Position numbers and translations under genes: made by a program | The notes under the pieces: model-generated | Database searches by the model: none | Seen by the model: the letters and a program-made list of their open reading frames with translations, nothing else | Told to the model about the DNA's origin: nothing | Assembly: GCF_013304825.1 (NCBI RefSeq) | Contig: NZ_JAAWUO010000001.1 | Span: forward strand, 124,001-188,000 | Origin: Blautia schinkii | GTDB taxonomy: Bacteria; Bacillota; Clostridia; Lachnospirales; Lachnospiraceae | Length of the DNA stretch: 64,000 nt | Reading direction: 5' to 3' | In this document: positions 27,442-35,164 of the stretch, one piece after another | Numbering within the stretch: the first letter of the stretch is position 1 | Layout: the number at the start of each line of letters is the position of its first letter

Positions 27442-27795
27442 ATGAAAAAGATCGGGATTTTGACATGCCTTAATTCTAATGATGTGTGTACCAGGGCAGG
27501 ATGTCTGTCTGCATTTCGGGAAAGAAGAGATTTTTTTTCCGGCTATCCGGAAGATACGATTCTGGCAGCTGTGATGACATGCAACGGATGCAAAGAAACC
27601 AATGAAAAAGAACCTGCTGAAGATGAGGGGATTTTGGAAAAGGCAGACCGGCTGGTCAGTGAAAAGATCAGCGTCATCCATGTCGGGGTATGCCGTCTGA
27701 ATGAGGAAAAAAAGGAATGTCCGCGGATAACACAGATCTGCGGTCTGATAGAAGAACGCGGGATCAAAGTGATCCGAGGAACCCATAAAGAATAA
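27442..27795 (+). CDS. CGGC-domain protein in the cobalamin-importer operon
   Basis: A 117-residue soluble protein with the CGGC-domain layout (PF08821): KIGILTCLNSNDVCTRAGCLSAF at the N-terminus, a central VMTCNGCKE and a C-terminal HVGVCRLNEEKKECPRI (each broken here from longer stretches). Seven or eight cysteines suggest metal or cofactor binding, but the family has no proven function. ATG 27442 is chosen behind GAGGG (27431-27435); an ATG at 27424 has no site. It is cotranscribed with btuFCD and ends at a terminator, so it probably belongs to the B12 regulon. Confidence 0.82.
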   Translation: MKKIGILTCLNSNDVCTRAGCLSAFRERRDFFSGYPEDTILAAVMTCNGCKETNEKEPAEDEGILEKADRLVSEKISVIHVGVCRLNEEKKECPRITQICGLIEERGIKVIRGTHKE

Positions 27796-27803
27796 GAGAA
27801 AAC

Positions 27804-27848
27804 CGCCGTATCTTTCCGGAAATGCCAGAAATACGGCGATTTTTTTAC
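27804..27848 (+). terminator. Terminator of the btuFCD-CGGC operon
   Basis: CGCCGTAT (27804-27811) pairs with ATACGGCG (27831-27838), followed by ATTTTTTT. Confidence 0.88.
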
Positions 27849-27902
27849 AGAATGTTTCTGCGAAAATTTGTGTAAGTTCTGGTAAAACCAGACATATGGT
27901 GG

Positions 27903-28000
27903 TATAATAAGGACATTAAAAAAGGCTCGGGTGCAGCGACCTCAAAAAACGCTGCGCTGTAGATTTACTGACAGAAAGTACAGCCGAACAGAAAGAAAGG
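27903..28000 (+). promoter_or_regulatory. -10 box and structured 5' leader of the small membrane protein gene
   Basis: A perfect TATAAT (27903-27908) has no good -35 box. The leader that follows folds readily: GCAGCG (27933-27938) pairs with CGCTGC (27950-27955), and directly next to it GCTGTA (27956-27961) pairs with TACAGC (27979-27984), with TCG (27927-27929) able to close against CGA (27985-27987). This gives two adjacent hairpins or a small three-way junction. I do not recognise it as a known riboswitch. Confidence 0.45.
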
Positions 28001-28013
28001 ATGGTGCAGTGTT

Positions 28014-28244
28014 ATGAATTTCAATACAACAAAACTTGAAGAGCTGCTTGCAACATTGAAGAAGAAAGAAGAAGAGAAAGACAAGAACACAGTCCTTTGG
28101 GTACTGGCGATCATCGGTGCAGTTGCAGCTGTTGCAGGTATTGCATTTGCAGTATACCGTTTCTTCGCTCCGGATTATCTGGAAGATTTCGAAGAGGATT
28201 TTGATGATGATTTCGATGATTATTTCGAGGATGAGGAAGAGTAA
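28014..28244 (+). CDS. Small single-pass membrane protein with a very acidic tail
   Basis: A 76-residue protein: an N-terminal charged helix (KLEELLATLKKKEEEKDKN, about 7-25), a single membrane segment (VLWVLAIIGAVAAVAGIAFAVY in two parts, about 27-48), then a tail made almost entirely of Asp, Glu and Phe/Tyr (LEDFEEDFDDDFDDYFEDEEE, last 20 or so residues). I do not recognise a named family or function. It is a monocistronic gene with its own leader and terminator. Similar small proteins are common in Lachnospiraceae genomes, by my recollection. Confidence 0.75.
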   Translation: MNFNTTKLEELLATLKKKEEEKDKNTVLWVLAIIGAVAAVAGIAFAVYRFFAPDYLEDFEEDFDDDFDDYFEDEEE

Positions 28245-28322
28245 GAACTTTCGCTGCAGAGGCTGTTTTGAGCAGAGCAGAATGGCTGTCTGTTATGTAT
28301 GAATATGAGAAGCGGATAATTG

Positions 28323-28354
28323 AAGCCCCGGCGCGATACCGGGGCTTGATTTTT
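28323..28354 (+). terminator. Terminator after the small membrane protein gene
   Basis: AAGCCCCGG (28323-28331) pairs with CCGGGGCTT (28339-28347), followed by GATTTTT. Confidence 0.85.
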
Positions 28355-28454
28355 GAAGACGGACCGTGAAACGCTGGCGTTCATGAGCAGACAGTAAAGA
28401 GGATCCTGAATGTTCGAATTATTGTCTGCTGGTTATAAAACAGAAAGAGGATTT

Positions 28455-30188
28455 ATGAAAAAAGGTGAAATTTACGAAGGTATTATAGAAAAAGTGGAAT
28501 TTCCAAACAAAGGTTTTGTTTGGGTTGATGACCAGAAAGTAATTGTAAAAAACGGAATCCCGGGACAGAAAGTCCGGTTTATGATCAATAAGAAACGTTC
28601 CGGCCGGGCGGAAGGACGTCTTCTGGAGGTCCTGGAGAAATCTCCCCTGGAAACAAGAGAACCTGCCTGTCAGGAGTTTCCGGCATGCGGCGGCTGTATG
28701 TACCAGACCATGAGCTATGAGGCACAGAAGGAGATGAAGGAGCGTCAGGTGAGAGAACTTCTGGATGGGGCAGTAAGAGAGAGCCTGGCTAAGATCGGGA
28801 AGAACGGTGATGGGACAGAAGAAGCTGAGGCTACAGAGCATTTATATCACTGGGATGGGATCTACGGCAGTCCCATTGAGTTCGGGTACCGCAATAAGAT
28901 GGAGTTTTCCTTTGGGGATGAGTATAAGGATGGGCCGCTGTCCCTTGGGCTTCATAAGAAGGGCAGCACTTACGATATCCTGAACACGGATGACTGTAAG
29001 CTGGTGCATCCGGATATGACGAAGATCCTTGTCTGTGTGCGGGAGTTTTTCCTGGAACGAAATGCCAGTTTTTATAAGAAGCTTCAGCATGTAGGATATC
29101 TCCGCCATCTTCTCATACGACGAGGTGTGACAAGCGGCGAGATCCTGGTGCATGTGGTAACGACTACCCAGGAAGAATATGATCTGGAGTCTCTGAAAGA
29201 GCAGCTTCTCACACTTCCGCTGGAAGGTAAGATCGTGGGAATCATGCACATTTTAAATGATTCTTTATCTGACGTGGTACAAAGCGATGAGACGAAGATC
29301 CTTTATGGAAAGGATTATTTCTATGAAGAACTTCTTGGGCTGAAATTTAAGATCAGTACATTTTCCTTCTTTCAGCCAAATTCCCTGGCTGCGGAGATCC
29401 TTTACTCCAAAGTGCGGGAATATGTAGGAGATACCAGAGATAAGGTGGTGTTTGATCTTTACAGCGGAACCGGCACCATTGCCCAGCTTGCGGCGTCCGT
29501 TGCCAGCGAGGTGATCGGTGTGGAGATCGTGGAAGATGCGGTAAAAGCCGCCAGAGAAAACGCTGCACTTAACAGCATCAATAACTGTCGTTTTATTGCC
29601 GGAGACGTGCTGAAGGTTCTGGACGAGGTGCCGGAGAAACCGGATATGATCATCCTTGATCCACCAAGAGATGGCGTTCACCCTAAAGCCCTTCCAAAGA
29701 TCCTGGCTTACGGAGTAGACCAGATCGTATACATTTCCTGCAAGGTTACAAGCCTTGTGAGAGACCTTCCGGCATTTTATGAAGCCGGATACGAGATGAC
29801 CAACGCCTGTGCAGTTGATCAGTTCTGTCAGGGAGTTCATGTGGAGACGGTCGTACTGCTTTCCCACAAAAAGCCAGACGGACATATCAACGTAAAAGTT
29901 GAGTTTGGCGAGGGTGAGGGAAAAGTTCCCCTTGATAATATTGCTAAAAGAGCGGAAAGCTATAAGCCCAAAGAACGAGTGACCTACAAAATGATAAAGG
30001 AGTACATAGAAGCTAAATACGGCTTCAAAGTACATACCACATATATCGCAGAGGTAAAGAGAGATTTAGGCTTGCCGATGTGTGATGCTCCTAATGCGGT
30101 AGAAGAATTGAAACAGCCGAGGAAGCATCCAACGGCAGAGAAAGTGGAAGCGATAAAGGATGCTTTGAGATATTATGGAGTTATTTAA
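28455..30188 (+). CDS. rlmD: 23S rRNA (uracil-C5)-methyltransferase RlmD (RumA type) with C-terminal extension
   Basis: A 577-residue SAM-dependent RNA methyltransferase. An N-terminal TRAM-like domain (EIYEGIIEKVEFPNKGFVWV) is followed by an iron-sulfur cysteine set (CQEFPACGGCMYQ), the SAM site VFDLYSGTGTIAQLAAS, the ILDPPRDGVHPKAL motif and the catalytic cysteine in YISCKVTSLVRDL. The family normally ends soon after HVETVVLLS. Here about 105 more residues follow (from SHKKPDGHINVK), including KERVTYKMIKEYIEAKYGF and KHPTAEKVEAIKDALRYYG, a tail I associate with other Lachnospiraceae copies. ATG 28455 has AAAGAGG directly upstream. The DNA becomes strongly AT-rich just after its stop. Confidence 0.9.
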   Translation: MKKGEIYEGIIEKVEFPNKGFVWVDDQKVIVKNGIPGQKVRFMINKKRSGRAEGRLLEVLEKSPLETREPACQEFPACGGCMYQTMSYEAQKEMKERQVRELLDGAVRESLAKIGKNGDGTEEAEATEHLYHWDGIYGSPIEFGYRNKMEFSFGDEYKDGPLSLGLHKKGSTYDILNTDDCKLVHPDMTKILVCVREFFLERNASFYKKLQHVGYLRHLLIRRGVTSGEILVHVVTTTQEEYDLESLKEQLLTLPLEGKIVGIMHILNDSLSDVVQSDETKILYGKDYFYEELLGLKFKISTFSFFQPNSLAAEILYSKVREYVGDTRDKVVFDLYSGTGTIAQLAASVASEVIGVEIVEDAVKAARENAALNSINNCRFIAGDVLKVLDEVPEKPDMIILDPPRDGVHPKALPKILAYGVDQIVYISCKVTSLVRDLPAFYEAGYEMTNACAVDQFCQGVHVETVVLLSHKKPDGHINVKVEFGEGEGKVPLDNIAKRAESYKPKERVTYKMIKEYIEAKYGFKVHTTYIAEVKRDLGLPMCDAPNAVEELKQPRKHPTAEKVEAIKDALRYYGVI

Positions 30189-30225
30189 AGTGATATCTAT
30201 AATATTGGGTTAAAGGAGGAATTAG

Positions 30226-30825
30226 TTGAATAAAAGTCAAATTGTTGTGGCTATAGAGGGTATAGATGGATCAGGTAAAACAACATTAATTAATGAAATT
30301 TGTCGTTACTTTGGCGAAAAAAGTATAGTTTATAAACGAACTCATAAAGGAAAGTTTATAGATAGGATAGTGTCAAGTGCAATTATGCAGAAATTTTATA
30401 TGTTGCAAGTTCCTATATATTTATTACTTAGTTACAAAAACTATATTTTATTTAAAATTAATAATAAAAGTAGAGATAAAATTATAATTATGGATAGATG
30501 TTTTTTAAGTAATATATGCTATTTCTATCCTAAAGCTTTAGAAAATAACAGGCTGTTGACAATATTACTTTTTTTTGAAGTAAAATTATTCCCACAGAAA
30601 GTATTTATACTTGATGTAGACCCCAAAAAGGGACAAATTAGAGATTCAAATAAAAAATCATTAAAATGGTTAAAGACTACTAAAAGTGCATATTTGAAAA
30701 CTATTAATTCGAGCCTAGCTGAGTTTATGAACATCGAATTAATACCAGAAGAGTTGCCCATAGAAAAAAAGTGCAATGTTATTATAAATTACATAGAAGG
30801 AGAAAGAAAAAATGGTAATAGATAA
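30226..30825 (+). CDS. Thymidylate-kinase-like protein
   Basis: A 199-residue P-loop kinase of the thymidylate kinase family: IVVAIEGIDGSGKTTLINEI (Walker A about 11-19), a YKRTHKGKFIDRIV segment at the usual nucleotide-binding position, and the DR motif in IIIMDRCFLSNICYF (about 85-99). The usual C-terminal LID is short and weakly conserved. It starts at TTG 30226 behind AAAGGAGGAA. Base composition is far more AT-rich than the flanking genes and codon use is different, so it is probably acquired. A housekeeping tmk is expected elsewhere, which would make this a second, specialised copy. Its end overlaps the next gene by 14 bases. Confidence 0.78.
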   Translation: MNKSQIVVAIEGIDGSGKTTLINEICRYFGEKSIVYKRTHKGKFIDRIVSSAIMQKFYMLQVPIYLLLSYKNYILFKINNKSRDKIIIMDRCFLSNICYFYPKALENNRLLTILLFFEVKLFPQKVFILDVDPKKGQIRDSNKKSLKWLKTTKSAYLKTINSSLAEFMNIELIPEELPIEKKCNVIINYIEGERKNGNR

Positions 30826-31669
30826 GACAGGAATAATGAGCATTTTGCGTACTTCTGAGGAGGATTTAAAAAATCATATAGGTGAGGATAGCATTTTAAT
30901 AACCACAATTTACGATGACTTTTCAATTGAACAAATAGGAAATGATTCAATAGACTTAAGAATTAATAATAAAGGTTATATTTTATCAAATGATTATCAG
31001 TTTGTTAATACTCTTTCGGATGAAAATTTTGAGAAATATTTTGAGGAAGTGCAATTAAATGCTGAAACTGGCTATGATTTAAAACCAGGAGCATTATTAT
31101 TCGTCGATACCTTAGAAAGAATAAATTTGGTTGGTGATTTAATTGGTAGAATTAGTGGGAGGAGTACTTTTTCTCGTTTTGGATTATCGGTTCATTGTAC
31201 ACAAGAGAAATTTTCAAGTGGAATAAACTCAATTGCTGCTTTACAGATTAAAAATAATTCAAATACCGTATTAAAGATATTCCCATATCAAAAATTAGCG
31301 CAACTTATTGTTGAAAAGACAAATCACAATGAAAATCCATACAATGGCACATTCGCTTTGGAAGATAGATATAAATTGCCTGTAATTAAATCTAGCGATA
31401 GAAAGCAATATGATGAGAGAACTCAAGAGTGTATAAAGCGTTTAAAGCCAAAGAAAAAGTCTTTATTAGAGAGGAAAACTTCTTCAGCTAAATTAAATAC
31501 CCTTTTCCAGTCAATTTTTGGTTTTGCAATAACTGTCGGAATTGGTATAATCGGTTTTATGGATAATAAAATGTGGGCAATTGTAATAATGGTAATTTTA
31601 TCTGTTTTATATATAATAATGAGCTGGTATTTTTATAAAATCTCGGAAAAAAGTGAAAGGGAAAGATAA
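30812..31669 (+). CDS. dCTP-deaminase-like protein with two C-terminal membrane helices
   Basis: A 285-residue protein. Residues about 35-190 align with dCTP deaminase/dUTPase-fold enzymes: NDSIDLRINN (about 44-53), GYDLKPGALLFVDTLE and ISGRSTFSRFGLSVH (115-128). After the RSTFSR motif the family's catalytic Glu (the E in the VLEFYN segment of E. coli Dcd) aligns with Gln145 (AALQIKN), and the conserved IDPGW is KFSSGIN here. So deaminase activity is doubtful. Residues about 228-247 and 251-274 are two hydrophobic segments, absent from ordinary Dcd proteins (about 190 residues). AAGGAG at 30797-30802 serves ATG 30812. It overlaps the kinase-like gene and ends one base before the flavin-reductase-like gene. 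It is AT-rich and likely acquired. Confidence 0.75.
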   Translation: MVIDKTGIMSILRTSEEDLKNHIGEDSILITTIYDDFSIEQIGNDSIDLRINNKGYILSNDYQFVNTLSDENFEKYFEEVQLNAETGYDLKPGALLFVDTLERINLVGDLIGRISGRSTFSRFGLSVHCTQEKFSSGINSIAALQIKNNSNTVLKIFPYQKLAQLIVEKTNHNENPYNGTFALEDRYKLPVIKSSDRKQYDERTQECIKRLKPKKKSLLERKTSSAKLNTLFQSIFGFAITVGIGIIGFMDNKMWAIVIMVILSVLYIIMSWYFYKISEKSERER

Positions 31670-31670
31670 G

Positions 31671-32222
31671 ATGAAAAAGAAATTACAAGACAAATTATTA
31701 TTATATCCGTGCCCTATCTTGCTGATAACTTCAAAATTTGGTAATGAAGAAAATGTATTTACCGTTTCTTGGTCTGGTATAGCATGTTCTCATCCAGAAT
31801 ATATAACTATTTCAGTAAAACCAACAAGATTTTCATATAATCTTATATGCAATTCAGGATGTTTTACCGCAAATATTATTAACGAAAATCTTCTGGAAAT
31901 AGCAGATTATTGTGGAACATTTTCGGGTAAAAATCATGATAAGTTTAGAGAATGTAATTTAACAAAAATTCCAGGAAAAATGATAGATGTTCCCTTAATA
32001 CTAGAGTGTCCAATAAATATTGAATGTGAAGTAGAAAGAGTATTAGAGTTGGGAAGCCATCATTTAATAGTGGCAAGAGTAGTTGAAAAATTAGTTGATG
32101 AGCATATAAGTGGAACAAATTTACATGAGTCTTTAAACCCTGTAACATATTTTCGACCTAACTATTATTCATTGAATAAACAAATATTGGGAGTTTATGG
32201 TAAGACACATGATACAATATAA
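31671..32222 (+). CDS. Flavin reductase-like (FMN-binding split barrel) protein
   Basis: A 183-residue protein of the flavin reductase-like domain family: PCPILLITSKFGNEENVFTV followed by SWSGIACSHPEYITISVKP and RFSYNLICNSGCFTANII, then DYCGTFSGKNHDKF, are typical. Members bind FMN and use NAD(P)H or partner proteins. The substrate here is unknown. ATG 31671 is one base after the previous stop; the upstream GTG at 31653 lies inside that gene. It is the third gene of the AT-rich trio and is followed by about 380 bases without a gene. Confidence 0.8.
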   Translation: MKKKLQDKLLLYPCPILLITSKFGNEENVFTVSWSGIACSHPEYITISVKPTRFSYNLICNSGCFTANIINENLLEIADYCGTFSGKNHDKFRECNLTKIPGKMIDVPLILECPINIECEVERVLELGSHHLIVARVVEKLVDEHISGTNLHESLNPVTYFRPNYYSLNKQILGVYGKTHDTI

Positions 32223-32487
32223 AGATGATTATTCTGATAATGTGTTTTTGAGTATAAATATTTTAAGTGAAAATTTAGAATTTTGATTATGACTACAAAT
32301 TTATTCATAATTTTGTGGGACAAGGGATGTACGAGCGGTCTTACTACTGTATAAATATTGCCCATATTGCCGTAATTTTGTGGGGATATGTTTTGATTTG
32401 ATACTCATGTTGAGACGGTAGTTCTTTTGTCCCGACAGAAGCCACAAGAGATTGTGTTAAAAGAATTGGTGTATATCTAAAGCGTGG

Positions 32488-32509
32488 AAAGCTCCTTCGG
32501 GAGCTTTTT
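32488..32509 (+). terminator. Terminator in the gap after the AT-rich trio
   Basis: AAAGCTCC (32488-32495), a TTCG loop and GGAGCTTT (32500-32507) with a short T-run. The remainder of 32223-32556 is AT-rich and I see no gene in it. Confidence 0.75.
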
Positions 32510-32556
32510 GCTGTTTATAAGATAAATTCTGTCGGAGATTTATTATAAAACATTAC

Positions 32557-32585
32557 TTTACAAGAAGAATAAAAAAGCATATAAT
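32557..32585 (+). promoter_or_regulatory. Promoter of the ROK regulator gene
   Basis: TTTACA (32557-32562), a 17-base spacer and TATAAT (32580-32585). The predicted transcript start is only about ten bases before the TTG at 32601, so the leader is very short. Confidence 0.65.
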
Positions 32586-32600
32586 TCTTTTATAATATAT

Positions 32601-33725
32601 TTGATAAAAGAGGGTAAGAAAACGGAAAATAAAGATAAAAAAAATATAACAAGAAAAAAAATAATTAATTATGTGCTAGACAATCATGTTACATCCAAGG
32701 CGGGAATCGCAAAAGAGTTAAACTTGAGTATGCCGACTGTGTTAGCAAATGTGAATGACTTGTTAGAAAAAAGGGTGTTGGAAGAAACTGGGGAATATGC
32801 TTCAACCGGTGGAAGGAAGGCAAAAAGTATAGGTATTAATAAGTCATACTGTCATGCAATGGGAATTTTGATTACAGCGAATCATATAGAAATGGTATTA
32901 GTAAATCTTGGAGATGAGATTATAAAAAAAGATCGCATCCGTTTAAAATTTACGGCAGAATTATCCTATTGTACAGAGGTGGCACAAAAGGTCAAAACTT
33001 TTCTTGAAGGCGAATTAGCGAAGGATACGCTACTTGGGATTGGAGTGGCGATTCCAGGAATTATTGATCAGAAAGAACGGATTGTTTTAAAATCTCATGC
33101 TTTAGGTATAGAGAATTATAGTCTGCGCTTTTTAGAGCAGGCTTTGGAAATTCCAGTATATTTTGAAAACGATGCTAATGCTGCAATGCTTGCAGAAAAA
33201 AAGCAAAAGTATCCAAATGCGATATATCTGTCTTTGAACCACACCTTAGGAGGTGCATTCTGCATAGATGGAAAGCTGTTTCGAGGGCAGAACCAGAAAG
33301 CAGGGGAGTTTGGTCACATGATACTCGTTCCCGGTGGAAGAAAGTGTTATTGTGGTAAATCAGGATGTGCAGATGCATATTGTGCTGCAAGTGTACTGAC
33401 ACAAGATAACAGGCAGTCACTGGATGCATTTATGGAAAAAATTGAAAGTGGTGATGAAAAAATTTTGCAGACATGGAATGAGTATCTGGATCATCTTGCT
33501 GTTTTGATATCAAATTTGCGGATGGCTTATGATATGGATATCATACTAGGAGGTGATGTGGGAGGTGTATTGTCAGATTATATGATACCACTGGGAGAAA
33601 AAGTGATGGCATATAATGGCTTTGAGCATGATGTTTCATACTTGAAAAATTGTTCGTATAAGAAAGAAGCGTCGGCTGTTGGAGCCGCGAAATACTTTTT
33701 TACAAAACATATGGTAGAATTGTAA
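32601..33725 (+). CDS. ROK-family transcriptional regulator
   Basis: A roughly 374-residue regulator: an N-terminal winged helix (TRKKIINYVLDNHVTSKAGI, then AKELNLSMPTVLANVNDLLE) and a ROK sugar-kinase-like domain with GIGVAIPGIID, ENDANAAMLAEKK, AGEFGHMILVPGG and the zinc motif CYCGKSGCADAYC. The ATP-binding part is degenerate, as in NagC/XylR-type repressors. The start is uncertain: TTG 32601 has no ribosome binding site and the message may be nearly leaderless, while GAGGG at 32611-32615 has no clear start behind it. It probably controls the divergently spaced sugar operon that begins at 34127 on the same strand. Confidence 0.85.
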   Translation: MIKEGKKTENKDKKNITRKKIINYVLDNHVTSKAGIAKELNLSMPTVLANVNDLLEKRVLEETGEYASTGGRKAKSIGINKSYCHAMGILITANHIEMVLVNLGDEIIKKDRIRLKFTAELSYCTEVAQKVKTFLEGELAKDTLLGIGVAIPGIIDQKERIVLKSHALGIENYSLRFLEQALEIPVYFENDANAAMLAEKKQKYPNAIYLSLNHTLGGAFCIDGKLFRGQNQKAGEFGHMILVPGGRKCYCGKSGCADAYCAASVLTQDNRQSLDAFMEKIESGDEKILQTWNEYLDHLAVLISNLRMAYDMDIILGGDVGGVLSDYMIPLGEKVMAYNGFEHDVSYLKNCSYKKEASAVGAAKYFFTKHMVEL

Positions 33726-33912
33726 ATTTTTTGAACTCAGATAAGCAGTACACCGCATCTGGTGCGTAGGGCATTACGTGTAGGGTAAGGGGATGTTTAG
33801 TTTGTTGGAGTTAAAAGCTCCCACTGACAGGTTACAAAGCGAATGAGGATGTCCGCTTTATATGTGGGAAAAACGAGAAGTTGTGTAAAATTAAAAAAAG
33901 ATATTATAGTAA

Positions 33913-33957
33913 AAAACGGAAAGAAAACAGTAACTACGGTTTCCTTTCCGTTTTTTT
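33913..33957 (+). terminator. Terminator after the ROK gene
   Basis: AAAACGGAAAG (33913-33923) pairs with CTTTCCGTTTT (33944-33954) and is followed by more T. It is about 190 bases after the ROK stop; the stretch between (33726-33912) holds no gene I can support. Confidence 0.8.
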
Positions 33958-34031
33958 GCGTGTTAATTGTGAAAAATATACAAAAAATGTGTTTTAAAAT
34001 TATGAAATATATAAAAATATGAAAAAACATA

Positions 34032-34090
34032 TTGACAAATTGTGTTTACATGGCAATAATATAATTACTTTAATAAAATATTTTATAAAA
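34032..34090 (+). promoter_or_regulatory. Promoter and palindromic operator candidate of the dehydrogenase operon
   Basis: TTGACA (34032-34037), a 17-base spacer and AATAAT (34055-34060). Just downstream, 34069-34090 is a near-perfect palindrome centred on AAAATATTTT. A symmetric site over the transcript start fits a dimeric repressor such as the ROK protein encoded upstream. Binding by that protein is inferred. Confidence 0.6.
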
Positions 34091-34126
34091 CACAAAATAA
34101 AACAACATAAAAAGGAGGAAACAATT

Positions 34127-35155
34127 ATGTTACAGCAGGTAATGACAAATCCAGGAGAAATTATTTTCAGAGAGGTTCCGGTTCCGGAGGTAAAGGAAAA
34201 TCAGGTGTTGGTAAAGATTATGAATATTGGTGTCTGTGGATCAGATATTCATGTTTATCATGGAAAACATCCGTTTACAAAATATCCGGTAACACAGGGA
34301 CATGAGGTTTCAGGTGAGATCACAGAACTTGGAAAAAATGTCACAGAGTTTCATGTGGGACAGAAGGTGACGATAGAGCCTCAGGTATATTGTGGACATT
34401 GCTATCCATGTCGTCATGGAAAGTATAATCTCTGTGAGGAATTAAAAGTAATGGGATTTCAGACGACAGGAACAGCATCTGAGTATTTTGCAGTGGATGC
34501 ATCGAAAGTAACACCTATTCCAGAAGATATGTCCTATGAAGAAGGCGCTATGATTGAACCTCTTGCTGTGGCAGTTCATGGTGTAAAACAGATAGGTGAT
34601 GTAGCTGGCATGAATATTGCAGTTCTTGGAGCAGGACCGATTGGAAATCTCGTGGCACAGGCAGCAAAAGGAATGGGGGCAGCGAAAGTGATGATCACAG
34701 ATATCAGTGATCTTAGACTGGCAAAGGCAAAAGAATGTGGAATTGATGTGTGTGTGAATACCAAAAATAAAGACTTCGGTGAGGCAATGATCGAAGCATT
34801 TGGACCGGATAAGGCGGATGTAATCTACGACTGTGCTGGAAACAATATCACAATGGGACAGGCAATTAAATATGCAAGAAAAGGAAGCACGATCGTACTG
34901 GTGGCTGTTTTTGCAGGAATGGCAGAAGTAGATCTTGCAGTGGCAAATGACCACGAACTTGACATTAAGAGCACGATGATGTACCGCCATGATGATTATA
35001 TAGATGGAATCAGACTGGTAAATGAGGGCAAAGTGCATTTGAAACCGCTTATCTCAAAGACATTTGCTTTTAAAGATTATCTGAAGGCATACCAGTATAT
35101 TGATGATAACCGTGAGACAACGATGAAAGTAATTATCAATGTCAGTGAAAAGTAA
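34127..35155 (+). CDS. Zinc-dependent medium-chain alcohol/polyol dehydrogenase
   Basis: A 342-residue zinc alcohol dehydrogenase of the sorbitol/threonine dehydrogenase group. The catalytic zinc site is in GVCGSDIHVYHGKHPF and GHEVSGEI; the structural zinc cysteines are in YCGHCYPCRHGKYNLC; the NAD-binding fold shows AVLGAGPIGNLVAQAAKG and ITDISDLRL. It should oxidise a secondary hydroxyl of a polyol or sugar acid, using NAD(P). Exact substrate unknown. AAAGGAGGAA precedes ATG 34127. First gene of the operon with a VOC protein, a symporter and a sugar kinase. Confidence 0.88.
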   Translation: MLQQVMTNPGEIIFREVPVPEVKENQVLVKIMNIGVCGSDIHVYHGKHPFTKYPVTQGHEVSGEITELGKNVTEFHVGQKVTIEPQVYCGHCYPCRHGKYNLCEELKVMGFQTTGTASEYFAVDASKVTPIPEDMSYEEGAMIEPLAVAVHGVKQIGDVAGMNIAVLGAGPIGNLVAQAAKGMGAAKVMITDISDLRLAKAKECGIDVCVNTKNKDFGEAMIEAFGPDKADVIYDCAGNNITMGQAIKYARKGSTIVLVAVFAGMAEVDLAVANDHELDIKSTMMYRHDDYIDGIRLVNEGKVHLKPLISKTFAFKDYLKAYQYIDDNRETTMKVIINVSEK

Positions 35156-35164
35156 GGAGCGTAT

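Noticed and set aside
33726-33912. Possible gene or RNA after the ROK regulator
   Set aside because: No open frame with a start signal and no recognisable RNA motif; only a terminator lies downstream.
34032-34065. TTGACA with TATAAT at 34060-34065 as the operon promoter
   Set aside because: The spacer would be 22 bases; AATAAT at 34055-34060 gives 17 and is preferred.
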